NCBI RefSeq assembly: GCF_023898315.1 | Contig: NC_064617.1 | Location: forward strand, 716,179,202 to 716,243,201 | DNA length: 64,000 nucleotides | Origin: Schistocerca nitens | Taxonomy: Eukaryota; Arthropoda; Insecta; Orthoptera; Acrididae | Direction: 5' to 3' | Shown here: in pieces, positions 44,854-55,256 of the stretch | Layout: every line of letters starts with the position of its first letter | How positions within the stretch are numbered: position 1 is the first letter of the stretch | Translations under genes and position numbers: made by a program | Notes under the pieces: model-generated | Database searches by the model: none | What the model saw: only the letters and a program-made list of their open reading frames with translations | Told to the model about the DNA's origin: nothing

Positions 44854-45435
44854 TCAGAAGATATATGAAGACGGTATCTGTTCTTTCCGACATGTGTGCC
44901 CCAGTTGAGGCACACATTTTCAACTGTCCCCGTTGATATTTATCAACACCTGTCAGCAGCTAAAGGTCTGGATTTCACTGTAATTTCATTCTTCGAGAGC
45001 TGCAAGATCAACAATGGTATCTGTTCTTTCAGACATGTCCAAAAGAACAGATACCACCTTCATGTAGATAAGGCTTATCAGTCAATGATCTTCTTCAGTG
45101 CATATGCACTCACATTGCCCGAACTCTTACAGGAATCGGTAAATTGACTGCTGCGAGTAATGAGTGTAGTGGGCAGGGGCACTACAAATGTAGTGTGTGG
45201 ACAGTTAAGATGAAAATGTGGGCCTCATGGGGAGCATATCAGAGATAAGTGCCTGCAGTCACACTATCCTCTGTGTCTTCGGTGGCTCAGACGGATAAAG
45301 CATCTGCCATGTAAGCAAGAGATCCCAGGTTCGAGTCCCTGTCAGGGCACACATTTTCAACTGTCACCGTTGATATTTATCAATGCGTGCCAGCAACTAA
45401 AGGTCTGGATTTCATTGTAATTTCAGAAGATATAT
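44854..45435 (+). mobile_element. Composite SINE, 556 bp, with 13-bp target duplication
   Basis: The flanking repeat TCAGAAGATATAT (44,854-44,866 and 45,423-45,435) is perfect. The insert ends with a tRNA-like head (box A TGGCTCAGACGG at 45,283-45,294; box B GGTTCGAGTCC at 45,328-45,338; anticodon-loop-like CCATGTAA, i.e. TGT) followed by a tail (45,348-45,422, 'ttgatatttatcaatgcgtg'). The same tail is also present once near the start (44,911-44,989). A 14-bp perfect hairpin (GGTATCTGTTCTTT, 45,016-45,055) lies between. I recall the head plus tail as a grasshopper SINE; the extended form I do not know. Confidence 0.85.
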
Positions 45436-47385
45436 AGGTACCTCACTCATCTGATCACATAAGCATAGAAAAGATGTGGAATGATTTCAAAGAAATAGTA
45501 TTGACGGCAATTGAGAGATATATACCACATAAATTAATCAGTGATGGTATTGATCCCCTATGGTACACAAAACGGGTCAGATCGCTGTTGCCGAATCTAT
45601 GAAAAAAGCATGCCAAATTTGAAAAACCTCAAAATCCCCAAGATTGGCAAAGTTTTGCAGAAGTTTGAAATATAGCGCACGCTTCAATGCGAGATGCTTT
45701 TAATAATTTCCATAACGAAACACTGTCTCGGAATCTGGCAGAAAACCCATAGAGATTCTGGTCATATAAAAAACACACCAGTGGCAAGACGCAATCAATA
45801 CCTTCACTGCACAACAACGGTGAAGTTACTGATGACAGTGCCACTAAGGCAGAGTTATTAAACATGGTTTTCCGAAACCCTTTCACCAAAGAAGACGATT
45901 CCTGAATTCCATTCAAGAGCAGCTGCGAGGATGAGAAACGTAGCTTAAATCACTTCACAAAGGCAAGGCCTCTATTCCATATTGTATACCAGTCAGGTTC
46001 CTTTTAGAGTAACAGCTCGCTCACAGAAAGTTCCATACCTAAAGACTGGAAAATTCCTCAAGACACACAAGTACCCAAAAAGGGAAATAGGAGTAACTCG
46101 CTGAATTACAGGCCCATATCACTAACGTCGATTTGGAGTAGGGTTTTGGAACATATGAATTACCTCAAAGAAAATGATTTATTGACACTTAGTCAGCACG
46201 GATTCAGGAAACACCATTTTTATGAAACACAACTAGCTCTTTATACTCATGAAGTAATGAGTGCTATCGCCAGGGGATGTCAAATTGATTCCATATTTTT
46301 AGATTTCCAGAAGGCTTTCGACACCGTTCCTCACAAGCGTCTTCTAACCAAACCGCATGTCTACGGAGCATTGCCTCAGTTGTGCAACTGGATTAGTGAT
46401 TTCCTGTCAGAAAGGTCACAGTTCGTAGTAATAGACAAAAAGTCATTGAATAAAATAGAAGTTATATCCAGTGTTCCCCAAGGAAGTGTTATAGGCCCTC
46501 TATTGTTCCTGATCTATATTAACGACAAAGAAGGCAATCTGATTAGCCCTATAAGATTATTTGCAGATGATGCTGTCATTTACCGTCTTGTAAAGTCATC
46601 AGATGACCACGCCGAATTGCAAAATGATTTAGATAAGCTATCTGTGTGGTGCAAAAGTGGCAATAGACCTTGAATAAGGAAAAATGTGAGTTATTCACTT
46701 GAGTACTAAAAGAAATCCGCTGAATTTCGATTACGCGATAAGTCACACAAATCTGAAGGCTGTAATTTCAACTAAATACTTAGGGATTACAATTACAAAT
46801 AACCTAAATTGGAATTATCACATAGATAACATTGTGGGTAGAGCAAACCAAAGACTGATTCATTGGCAGAACACTCAGGAGGTGCAACAGATCTACTAAA
46901 GAGACTGCTTACACTATACTTGTCTGCCCTATTCTGGAGTATTGTTGTGCGGGGTGAGATCCGCATCAGGTGTGACTGACAGATGACATCAAAAAAATTC
47001 AAGGAAGGGGGGCTCGTTTTGTATTATCGCAAAATAGGGGAGATAGTGCCACAGCCACGATACGTGAATTGCAGTGGCAATCATTAAAACAAAGGCGTTT
47101 TTCATTGCAAAGGGATCTTCTCATTAAAGTTCAATCACCAGTTTTCTCTTCTAATTGTGAAAATATTCTGTTGGCGCACACCTACATAGGGAGAAATGAT
47201 CATCACGATAAAACAAGATAAATCAGGGCTTGCACAGAAAAATTTAAGTGCTCGTTTTTCCCGTGCGTTGTTCGAGAGTGGAACGGTAGAGAGACAACTT
47301 TGAGATGGCTCATTAAACCCTTTGCCAGGCACTTAATTGTGAATAGCAGAGTAGTCACCTAGATATAGAATATGCCCTGTTAGTC

Positions 47386-48345
47386 ATATCCAATATGGCT
47401 CCTGCGAACTTTAAGTATACTGTAAGATGGGATGCACCATGTTTTGTACACAGTTTCCTCTGTACACTGATCATATGTGCCCAGTATTCTGGAAATGAAC
47501 TGAATTGTGGTGCTTTCCCTGTGACTGAGGCTTTGTGATCATTACATTCCACATCCATGCAAATTGTTACACCAACAGAGCTGCACAAATTGACTGATTC
47601 AGAATGTGATTCATAGATATTATAGTAGTAGGTACCACCATTCTGCATTTTGTGAAGCACACAATTTCATATTTCTATACACTCAAAGCGAGTTGCCAAC
47701 CTTTGCACTGTACAGAAGTCTTCAAACCTAACTGGATGTGTGTGCAGCTTTTTCAGATAGTATTGCATCATCTGCAAAATGTCTGGGATTACTGTTAATA
47801 TCGTTTGCCAGTTTATTAATATACAAAATGAATAGTAATCGTCTAAAACACTTCCTGGGGTTTCTCAAATTACTTCCACCCCTGAAAATGACACTAAGAT
47901 AACATGTTGCATCCTCCCTACCAAGAAATTCTCAATCCAGTCATAAATTTTGTTTGATACCCATTACAATCATACTTTTTTTTTTAAACATGAGAGTTTG
48001 GTTTTGCATGACTAATATTTTCAAAATTCATGCTGGTTGCTATGGGTAACATCATTCTTCTTGAAAGATCTCATTCTGTCCGAGTTTACAACATGTCCTA
48101 GGACTCTTAAACAAATGGACATTAATGAGACTGGATGGAAGTTTTGTGGATTACTTCTGCTACACTTCTTGTAGACAGGTAGATCTTGTCTTTCCTACAA
48201 CAACTGGGCACAATTTTTTGTGCAAAAGATCTGCATTATATCATGGCTAAAAATGGGAGCCAACTCTGCTACAATTTCTGTACAGAATGTGACATGGATT
48301 CCATTAGGCCCTGGAGCCTTGTTTAGTTTAGTGTTTTTAGCAGTT
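47386..48345 (-). mobile_element. CR1-like LINE, RT to 3' end
   Basis: Decayed minus-strand coding: 'LVGRMQHVILVSFSGVEVI' (about 47,900), 'INWQTILTVIPDILQMM' (about 47,800) and a C-terminal 'VTGKAPQFSSFPEYWAHM' (about 47,490). It lies tail-to-tail with the plus-strand copy that ends at 47,385. No intact frame. Confidence 0.55.
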
Positions 48346-48944
48346 TCTCAGTACTACTGGTACTAGTACCTTTATTGCTTATCTTTGAAGTGGTGCAAGA
48401 CTGAAGCTGGGGGAATAATGCTCTACCTTCTTTTATACAGAAACATCTGCAAACGGACTGCAGCACTTCTGATTTTGGTTTACTACCTTTAATTTCAATT
48501 CCCATAGTACCCTGGAGTGTCTTGACATTAAATTTTGTGCCACTGACAGCCTTTACATACCAGCAAGTAATCTTTGATGGCTTTATGCATTACCCTTTTG
48601 AAAGCTGTACATCTTTCAATTGGTATTTCTCCATCTATAACCCTATGCTTCATTTTACACTGATTATGCAGTACGCAGACTTCAAATACAAAATGCTATC
48701 AGGAGCAAAAGGACTACCTTCATATATTTTGAAAAGACAGTTTCCACAAATTCACAGTCATTTGATAATGGTTTTAGGGCGCAAAACTGCTACGGGCATA
48801 AGCGTCCGTTCTGTGACTTGTGAAGGGGGAAAAAAATTGAATCAGCAGCAATGGGAGCGAAACTCAAGGAAGAGGGAAACTAAAAACAGAAGGAAATCTT
48901 AGAAAACTGCTATTGAAGGGGGCTTGTTTTCCCCGAAAAGAGCT

Positions 48945-49892
48945 TCAAATGACCAATGTCATCTCACTGACACTAATAAACTCAAAGATGCCATCGGGTG
49001 AGCTCGTGTCATCTGCTAAAAGGGAAGATATATCAGGCGACAACTGTAAATGGGTGCATAGTGGATTACAATAGGGGCACTGAAGTAAAAGGTGTCTCAC
49101 CGTCCACAGTTGAGAGCAGTGAGGACAAAGCAGGGGAGGATCGCCACTCGAAAGATGTCGATGGCTAAAAATATAGTGCCCACTCCGGAGTCTAGTTAAA
49201 GTTACCTCATCCTGACGATGAGGCCGGGAGGAAGAGGTCCGAGCACAGGAAAGAGGTTTTATGTCATGTAATTTATTATTGGGAACTGCAGACCAATGTG
49301 TGTGCCATAAAAGAGCAACACAATGACATGAAACACTCTTTAGATTGGCAAAAGGAACAAAGTGAACAGTGGGCCAAGGAAGAGAGACCGCAGCCTTCAC
49401 CACTATATCAGCTGCCTCATTTCCGCAGATACCAACATGCCCTGGGATCCAGAGGAATACCACAGGGATGCCCCCCCCCCCCCCCCAACTGGAACATGTG
49501 TAGGCAATCCTGAACGCGGTGAACCAGAGGGTGGACGGGATAAAGAGCTTGGAGGTTGACAAGAGAGCTAAGCAAATTCGAGCATATATCCACTTATGAC
49601 GGATGTATTGGACAGCCTAGAGAACAGCGGAAAGCTCCGCAGTAAAAACTGAACACTGGTCCGGAAGCCGAAATTTAACAGCAGCGTCATCAATAATATA
49701 GGCACTCCCAACACCACTGATGGTCTTTGAGGTGTCAGTATAAATAAATGTGGCATCCTCCATTTGTGTGCATAGAGCAGCAAACACCCGACAAACTATT
49801 GGGGGGAGGGGGAGGGGGGGGGGGCTATCTTTGGGTAGCTGGCAAAGGTCACAGAGAAGGCAAGTCCAGGGGCGAAGCCAAGGTGGTGCCAA
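48945..49892 (-). pseudogene. LINE ORF2: RNase H and C-terminus
   Basis: 'FIYTDTSKTISGVGSAYIID' (catalytic Asp in YTD) and 'SVFTAELSAVL' (Glu) at 49,892-49,617. After a frame change comes 'PVVFLWIPGHVGICGNEAAD' (His and Asp of the last motif, about 49,450). The tail 'VTLTRLRSGHYIFSHRHL' and a Cys/His stretch 'CPHCSQLWTVRHLLLQCP' are typical C-terminal parts of this LINE type. The long run of C at 49,473-49,486 coincides with the break between the two frames. Confidence 0.85.
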
Positions 49893-51220
49893 ACCCCATT
49901 TATCAAGACAGTTTTAGGAAAGTGGAAGTAAAGGGAATGTAGCAGTTGATGGAATTGGACTCCTGGTGGTGGTAGAGAGGAAAGGTGGCCTGTATACCCC
50001 AAATCCAAGGAGGTGTCGAAAAAAAGGGCATGGGTCGGATGAGCACGCATGGAAGACAGATGACTAGTGCAACGACTCAGAAGGGCAGTTCACCAATTGG
50101 ACAGCGGAGGTTCAGCAGTCTCAGCGTAAAAGCTCTCCATGGGGCTAGTTTAAAAAGCTCCAGACACTAAAGGCAATCCACAGTAGTGGATAGAATCTAG
50201 ACGCCGAAGAACAGACACCATGCAGAGGAGTAAACTATGCTTCCATAGTCCAATTTCAAGAGCACTATGGTGCAATATAGGCAGAGGAGGACCACTTTGT
50301 CTGTTCCCCAGGAGATACCTCTCAGAACACGGAGGGTGTTCAGGGATCGCAAACAGCGAGTCGAAAGATATGAAGCATGGAAAGACCAGCACAGTTTTCT
50401 GTCAAACGTAAGTTCCAAGAATTTGGAGACATCTGCAAACAGAAGGTCAACAGGGCCTAGATGTAGGGAAGGTGGATAAAACACTACAAGACACCAAAAA
50501 TTTACACAGAAAATCTGTAGCCGGTTTCGATGCTCCGTGAGTAGAGGCAATCTAGACAACCTTGAAGGCGACATTCAAGAGAGCTGATCTGTTGAGAGCT
50601 GTAGTAGACTGTAAAATCGTCAGCAAAGAGGGAGCCCAAGACGTCTGGAAGGAGACAATCCGTAACTGGATTTATGGCAATGGCAAACAGTACAACACTT
50701 AGCACAGAGCCCTGGGGCACCCCATTTTCTCAGGAGAGAGTAGTGTTCACCTGCACCTTAAATGTGCACTCTGTCATAAATTCACAGATGAAAAAGGGTA
50801 GCTGATCTCGAAAGCCCGAAGAGAATAGTTTGCGGAGGATGCCCGTCCTCCATCACATATCGTATGCCCTCTACAAATAAAAAAAATATAGCTACCGTCT
50901 GGCATTTCCTGAGAAAATTGTTCATGATATAAGTGGAGAGAACAACAAGATAGTCAACTGCAGAACGATGCTTTCGAAAACCACATTGGGTAGGTGTTAA
51001 AAGGTTTCAGGGATCCAGCCACCAGCCTAAACAGCAATTTACCATACACTCCAAAACCTTACATACGCTACTCATGAGAGAGATGAGGCAATAGCTAGAG
51101 GGGAGATGTTTGTCCTTTCCAGGCTTCAGAACAGGAATGACAATAGCTTCCTGCCATCTTCGGGGAAAGGAAATGACGGTCCAAATTTTATTATAAAGGT
51201 GGAGGAAGTAACGCCGACAT
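49893..51220 (-). pseudogene. LINE ORF2: reverse transcriptase
   Basis: Read in several frames from the right: 'WQEAIVIPVLKPGKDKHLPS' (51,180-51,100), 'MPQGSVLSVVLFAIAINPV' (50,720-50,660), active site 'LFADDFTVYYSS' (50,630) and 'KFLELTFDRKLCWSFHASYL' (50,420). It is continuous with 52,870-53,370 beyond the inserted family A LINE. The RT signature FADD is preserved, but frame breaks prevent function. Confidence 0.8.
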
Positions 51221-51233
51221 TTTTTTTTGGTCA

Positions 51234-52639
51234 TCAGTCTACTGACTGGTTTGATGCGGCCCGCCACGAATTCCTTTCCTGTGCTAACCTCTTTATCTCA
51301 GAGTAGCACTTGCAACCTACGTCCTCAATTATTTGCTTGAAGTATTCCAATCTCTGTCTTCCTCTACAGTTTTTGCCCTCTACAGCTCCCTCTAGTACCA
51401 TGGAAGTCATTCCCTCATGTCTTAGCAGATGTCCTATCATCCTGTCCCTTCTCCTTATTAGTGTTTTCCACATATTCCTTTCCTCTCCGATTCTGCGTAG
51501 AACCTCCTCATTCCTTACCTTATCAGTCCACCTAATTTTCAACATTCGTCTATAGCACCACATCTCAAATGCTTCGATTCTCTTCTGTTCCGGTTTTCCC
51601 ACAGTCCATGTTTCACTACCATACAATGCTATACTCCAGACATACATCCTCAGAAATTTATTCCTCAAATTAAGGACGGTATTTGATATTAGTAGACTTC
51701 TCTTGGCCAGAAATGCCTTTTTTGCCATAGCGAGTCTGCTTTTGATGTCCTCCTTGCTCCTTCGGTCATTGGTTATTTTACTGCCTAGGTAGCAGAATTC
51801 CTTAACTTCATTGACTTCGTGACCATCAATCCTGATGTTAAGTTTCTCGCTGTTCTCATTTCTACTACTTCTCATTACCTTCATCTTTCTCAGATTTACT
51901 CTCAAACCATACTGTGTACTCATTAGACTGTTCATTCCGTTCAGCATATCATTTAATTCTTCTTCACTTTCAAAAATGGCTCTGAGCACTATGGGACTCA
52001 ACTGCTGAGGTCATAAGTCCCCTAGAACTTAGAACTACTTAAACCTAACTAACCTAAGGACAACACACACATCCATGCCCGAGGCAGGATTCGAACCTGC
52101 GACCGTAGCGGTCGCGCGGGTCCAGACTGTAGCGCCAGAACCGCTCGGCCACCAGCGGCCGGCTCTTCACTTTCACTAAGGATAGAAATGTCATCAGCGA
52201 ATTTTATCATTGATATTCTTTCACCTTGTATTTTAATTCCACTCCTGAACCTTTCTTTTATTTCCATCATTGCTTCCTCGATGTACAGATTGAAGAGTAG
52301 GGGCGAAAGGCTACAGCCTTGTCTTACACCCTTCTTAATACGAGCACTTCGTTCTTGATCATCCACTCTTATTATTCCCTCTTGGTTGTTGTACATATTG
52401 TATATGACCTGTCTCTCCCTATAGCTTACCCCTACTTTTTTCAGAATCTCTAACAGCTTGCACCATTTTATATTGTCTAACGCTTTCTCCAGGTCGACAA
52501 ATCCTATGAAAGTGTCTTGATTTTTCTTTAGCCTTGCTTCCATTATTAGCCATAACATCAGAATTGCCTCTCTCGTCCCTTTACTTTTCCTAAAGCCAAA
52601 CTGATCGTCACCTGGCGCATTCTCAATTTTCTTTTCCAT
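51234..52639 (-). pseudogene. Family A LINE reverse transcriptase, split by a SINE
   Basis: Right part: 'DDQFGFRKSKGTREAILML', 'GFVDLEKALDNIKW', 'GVRQGCSLSPLLFNLYIEEA' and active site 'MIKFADDISILSESE' (about 52,190). The usual KAFD is KALD here. Left part, beyond the SINE: 'EEELNDMLNGMNSLMSTQYG', 'EFCYLGSKITNDRRSKEDI', 'ALYGSETWTVGKPEQKRIEA', 'FEMWCYRRMLKIRWTDKVRN' and 'IGHLLRHEGMTSMVLEGAVE' to the stop near 51,234. Apart from the SINE both halves are open (about 150 and 246 codons), so this copy is much younger than the one at 13-15 kb. RT of this kind copies the element RNA at a nicked target. Confidence 0.88.
51961..52175 (-). mobile_element. tRNA-headed SINE with 12-bp target duplication
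   Basis: The body at 51,973-52,163 is flanked by TCTTCACTTTCA (51,961-51,972 and 52,164-52,175). On the minus strand the tRNA-like head starts 'gccggccgctggtggccgag', has box A 'tggccgagcggttctgg' and box B 'ggttcgaatcc'. The body 'ccttaggttagttaggttta' and the end 'gtgctcagagccatttt' match the SINE at 24.8 kb. I recall this as the typical Schistocerca SINE. Confidence 0.95.
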
Positions 52640-53368
52640 TCTTCTGTTTATTATTCTTGTAAGCAGCTTCGATGCATGAGCTGTTAAGCTGATTGTGCGA
52701 TAATTCTCGCACTTGTCAGCTCTTGCTGTCTTCGGAATTGTGTGGATGATGCTTTTTCAAAAGTCAGATGGTATGTCACCAGACTCATATATTCTACACA
52801 CCAACGTGAATAGTCGTTTTGTTGCCACTTCCCCCAATGATTTTAGAAATTCTATGGTATGATAAATGCAGCAACATTTGGACATGGATGCCATATGGTC
52901 CTGGGGCAGAGGAGCAAGAGGAAGAGTGTGTTGGAGTTCCCACAAAGAAAAAATGGTATTATAGTATTATTGCTTTCGTGATTTTGAGTTCGCACTTCCG
53001 CTGCTCATTTCTTCGGGAGAAAGGCTGGCGGGTAATTTGAAGAGCTTGAAATCTCAGCAAAGTGTTGACCCAATGAGTTAGAAACTGCGATTTGGTCCAC
53101 TAAAATATCTAGTGTGTCAGTTAGGCCAGAGATCGGGAAGAAACTAGATACACCGGATAACGGTCAAATTTGACTCCAAACTACAAATGAGGGAGTGGAG
53201 GTGTTAAAGGATCTGGTAAAGAAGTCCCAACTTGCCTTCTTGCAATCGTGGATGATGCAACGGCATGGCACACTTAAGTTATTATAGTGGATACAGTTGG
53301 CCAATGTAGGATGATGGTGAAAAATTCTAAGATCACGTCGCTGCTCATGTATCGTGTGACGGCACGCC

Positions 53369-55194
53369 TCATTCCACCAAGGAACGGGAGGGTGTCAGGG
53401 TAAAGGGAAGGTATGAGGCACTGAATGTTCCGCAGTCATAAGAATAACTTCTGTAACAAACTTCCGTAACATGAGTGACCGGATCTTCAATGCTAAGAAA
53501 TTGACGGTCATCAAATGTTGCTGGAGAGGAGAAAAGTTTACAATCGGCTTGGGAAAACTCCCAGTATGTTGGGTGCATGGATGGCAGTTGTGGCTGTAAT
53601 CTAAGAACACATGGAAAATGGTCACTCAAGTGTGTATAAGCAAGAGCAAACCATTCAAAGGGCCACGCTAGCTGCACAGTACCAACCGAAAGGTCCAAAT
53701 AAGAGTAGGTTGACATGAAGGCAGACAAAAAAGTGGGTTCCCCAGTGATGAGGCAAACAAGATCTGCTTGGTGGAAGAGGTCAATCACTAGGGAGGCTTT
53801 CGGACAAGGACGCGCAGGTCCCCAAAGTGGGTGGTGGGCGTTGCAAGTCCCCAACCAGCAAATAGGGGGGTGGGAGCTGACCAAGGAGATCGTTGTGGTG
53901 ACTTCTGCCACCGAATGAATCACGATGACCAAATGTAGCGGGAAGACACAAAGTGTAGTGGAATGGTGCCAGGAGGAGCTGTATTAAATCTCGTCCGAGC
54001 TTTCCAAATGATTTATTGTTTCAAACTACAGCACCCCGTTCGCCTAGGTCCTAGTGACCCAGTGCAACACGCTGTGTGTCGGCCTTGTACGCCAGCAGAG
54101 TGATTTGTCGTCAGGATGCCAGGAGTTGGCTAAGCGGTCTGCATCCCTGCGGACTCAGCGGTGCTCAGTGTGAGCCACGGGCAGCCAGCTGCATCCTTCT
54201 CGCTAGCGTGGCTGAGATCGCAGCGACTAACAAGTGCCCGTGATCCAGCGTCCAAATCTGCAGCCCTTGCCTCGAGATGTCTTCGACGTGTGTCGGGAGC
54301 CAAGACGACTGCCTGCAGTAGCGAGCCAAAGTGTGGCCCGCCGCTGGCTGGCTGCGGACCCCATGTCAGCCTCAGAGGGTGAAACCAACGACCTGCTGTG
54401 GACTGGGACACTGGCGTGCCATCTGTTGCTGTGTGTAGCTGGTGGTGCGACACACCCCGCTGTACAGGAGAGCTGTCACACTTCAATGCCTTGTTAGAAA
54501 ATCAGCATCTATTTATATGCAGCTGTGCGCCTCTGTTTTGCTAACGTGCTGCTCCAAGTCCCGTACTCGCCACACCCCGGTTGCGCCAGTGGGCCCGTTC
54601 TGCCAGTAGCTTGCGCCATGCGAACTGCTGCATTTACACTTTTCAGTGGTTCGACAGCCCTGTAGCCCCCATTCTACTTTGCAACTGTTGGTATGCGTAA
54701 CTCACTGCAATCCGGCCCACACCTGGCTGTAACTTGTGCTCAGAATATCAGACAAAACTAACTTTCCCTATCCTAAACAGTGGTGCCACTACAGAGATGA
54801 AGGAGATTGGCTCTTGCCACTGGTGTGGACGAAGGAATGTATATGGTACAGAGAGAGAAGGTGTATCAGAAAGGGAAAGATGTACAGCAACAGCTTGGAA
54901 GGAACTGTTTAAGGTGATCATGTGATAGTATTGTGGAGAAGAATCATAAATCCCCATGTGCCGGAGTGCCATCAACAGAGGGGAGATCAGACCGGACTGA
55001 TTAGAAATGAGAGAAGACAAAATGATCATGGGAACATAGCTTTGTTTCCTGAAGACAGAAGATGACCAGGGAGTAGGATCGTAAGATGATTGACAGTTCA
55101 TCCCAAGGGTGGACAGGAGAGGGAAAAATCGCACCACGGTTGCCATCAACTCAACGACCGCTGAGACCCAGTGGCTGACTGCGTGGAACGGCAT
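53369..55194 (-). pseudogene. LINE ORF2: endonuclease, split by a solo LTR
   Basis: The right part (55,194-54,799) includes 'LISNQSGLISPLLMALRHMG' and 'SFQAVAVHLSLSDTPSLSVP', the first half of an APE-type endonuclease. The left part (53,890-53,369) includes 'CNAHHPLWGPARPCPKASLV' (in the family D-F-N-A-H-H-P-x-W-G; here the Asp-Phe is changed to Thr-Cys), 'TYSYLDLSVGTVQLAW' and 'LSDHFPCVLRL' with the conserved SDH. In the family these residues cut the target DNA. The gap between the parts is the 903-bp solo LTR. Confidence 0.82.
53886..54798. mobile_element. Solo LTR (copy 1)
   Basis: The element 53,891-54,793 (903 bp) is flanked by GAGAT (53,886-53,890 and 54,794-54,798). It ends in CTACA and starts CGTTGTGGTG, the initial TG having probably mutated to CG. 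It is homologous along its length to 58,187-59,035, with shared phrases such as 'acccagtgcaacacgct', 'tgtgtcggccttgta' and 'aaaactaactttccctat'. There is no internal region, as expected after recombination between two LTRs. It is GC-rich compared with its neighbours. Confidence 0.85.
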
Positions 55195-55256
55195 TCAGCC
55201 AAAGGCAGAAGATCCCAATCCATAGGTTGTTTGGGAGCAGCTCCTGCCGCCAGTGA

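Larger units (their letters stand above)
44390..47385 (+). mobile_element. CR1-like LINE, nearly full-length but dead
   Basis: Endonuclease region at 44,570-44,760 ('GMESWLKVEISSAKIF', 'LTVFRKDRLNTVGSGVFIAV'), RT at 46,146-46,673 with 'HGFRKHHFYETQLALYTHEV', 'DSIFLDFQKAFDTVPHKRLL', 'VPQGSVIGPLLFLIYIND' and the active site 'LFADDAVIY'. C-terminal motifs follow ('TKYLGITITNNLNWNYHI', 46,770). A 175-codon RT stretch is still open. The 3' end is near 47,385. The LINE is interrupted by a composite SINE (44,867-45,422). Between 45,436 and 46,140 frames are broken. It belongs to the same family as the fragments at 5.3, 7.2, 15.6, 33.4, 36.8 and 47.4 kb, judging by shared motifs. Confidence 0.85.
51221..52866 (-). 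mobile_element. Family A LINE, 5'-truncated insertion
   Basis: The 3' end with an A-tail (T8 at 51,221-51,228) and the motif 'ggtcatcagtctactgactg' mark the tail. The 5' end is truncated inside the RT domain near 52,866. Flanks 'gccgacat' (51,213-51,220) and 'gcagcaacat' (52,868-52,877) look like a decayed target duplication. It interrupts the RT of the RNase H LINE. A SINE (51,973-52,163) splits its reading. Confidence 0.85.

Noticed and set aside
45281-45347. A functional tRNA gene (Thr-like, anticodon TGT)
   Set aside because: Boxes A and B are present, but the stretch is fused to a SINE tail and bracketed by a target duplication. It is a SINE head and not an independent tRNA gene.
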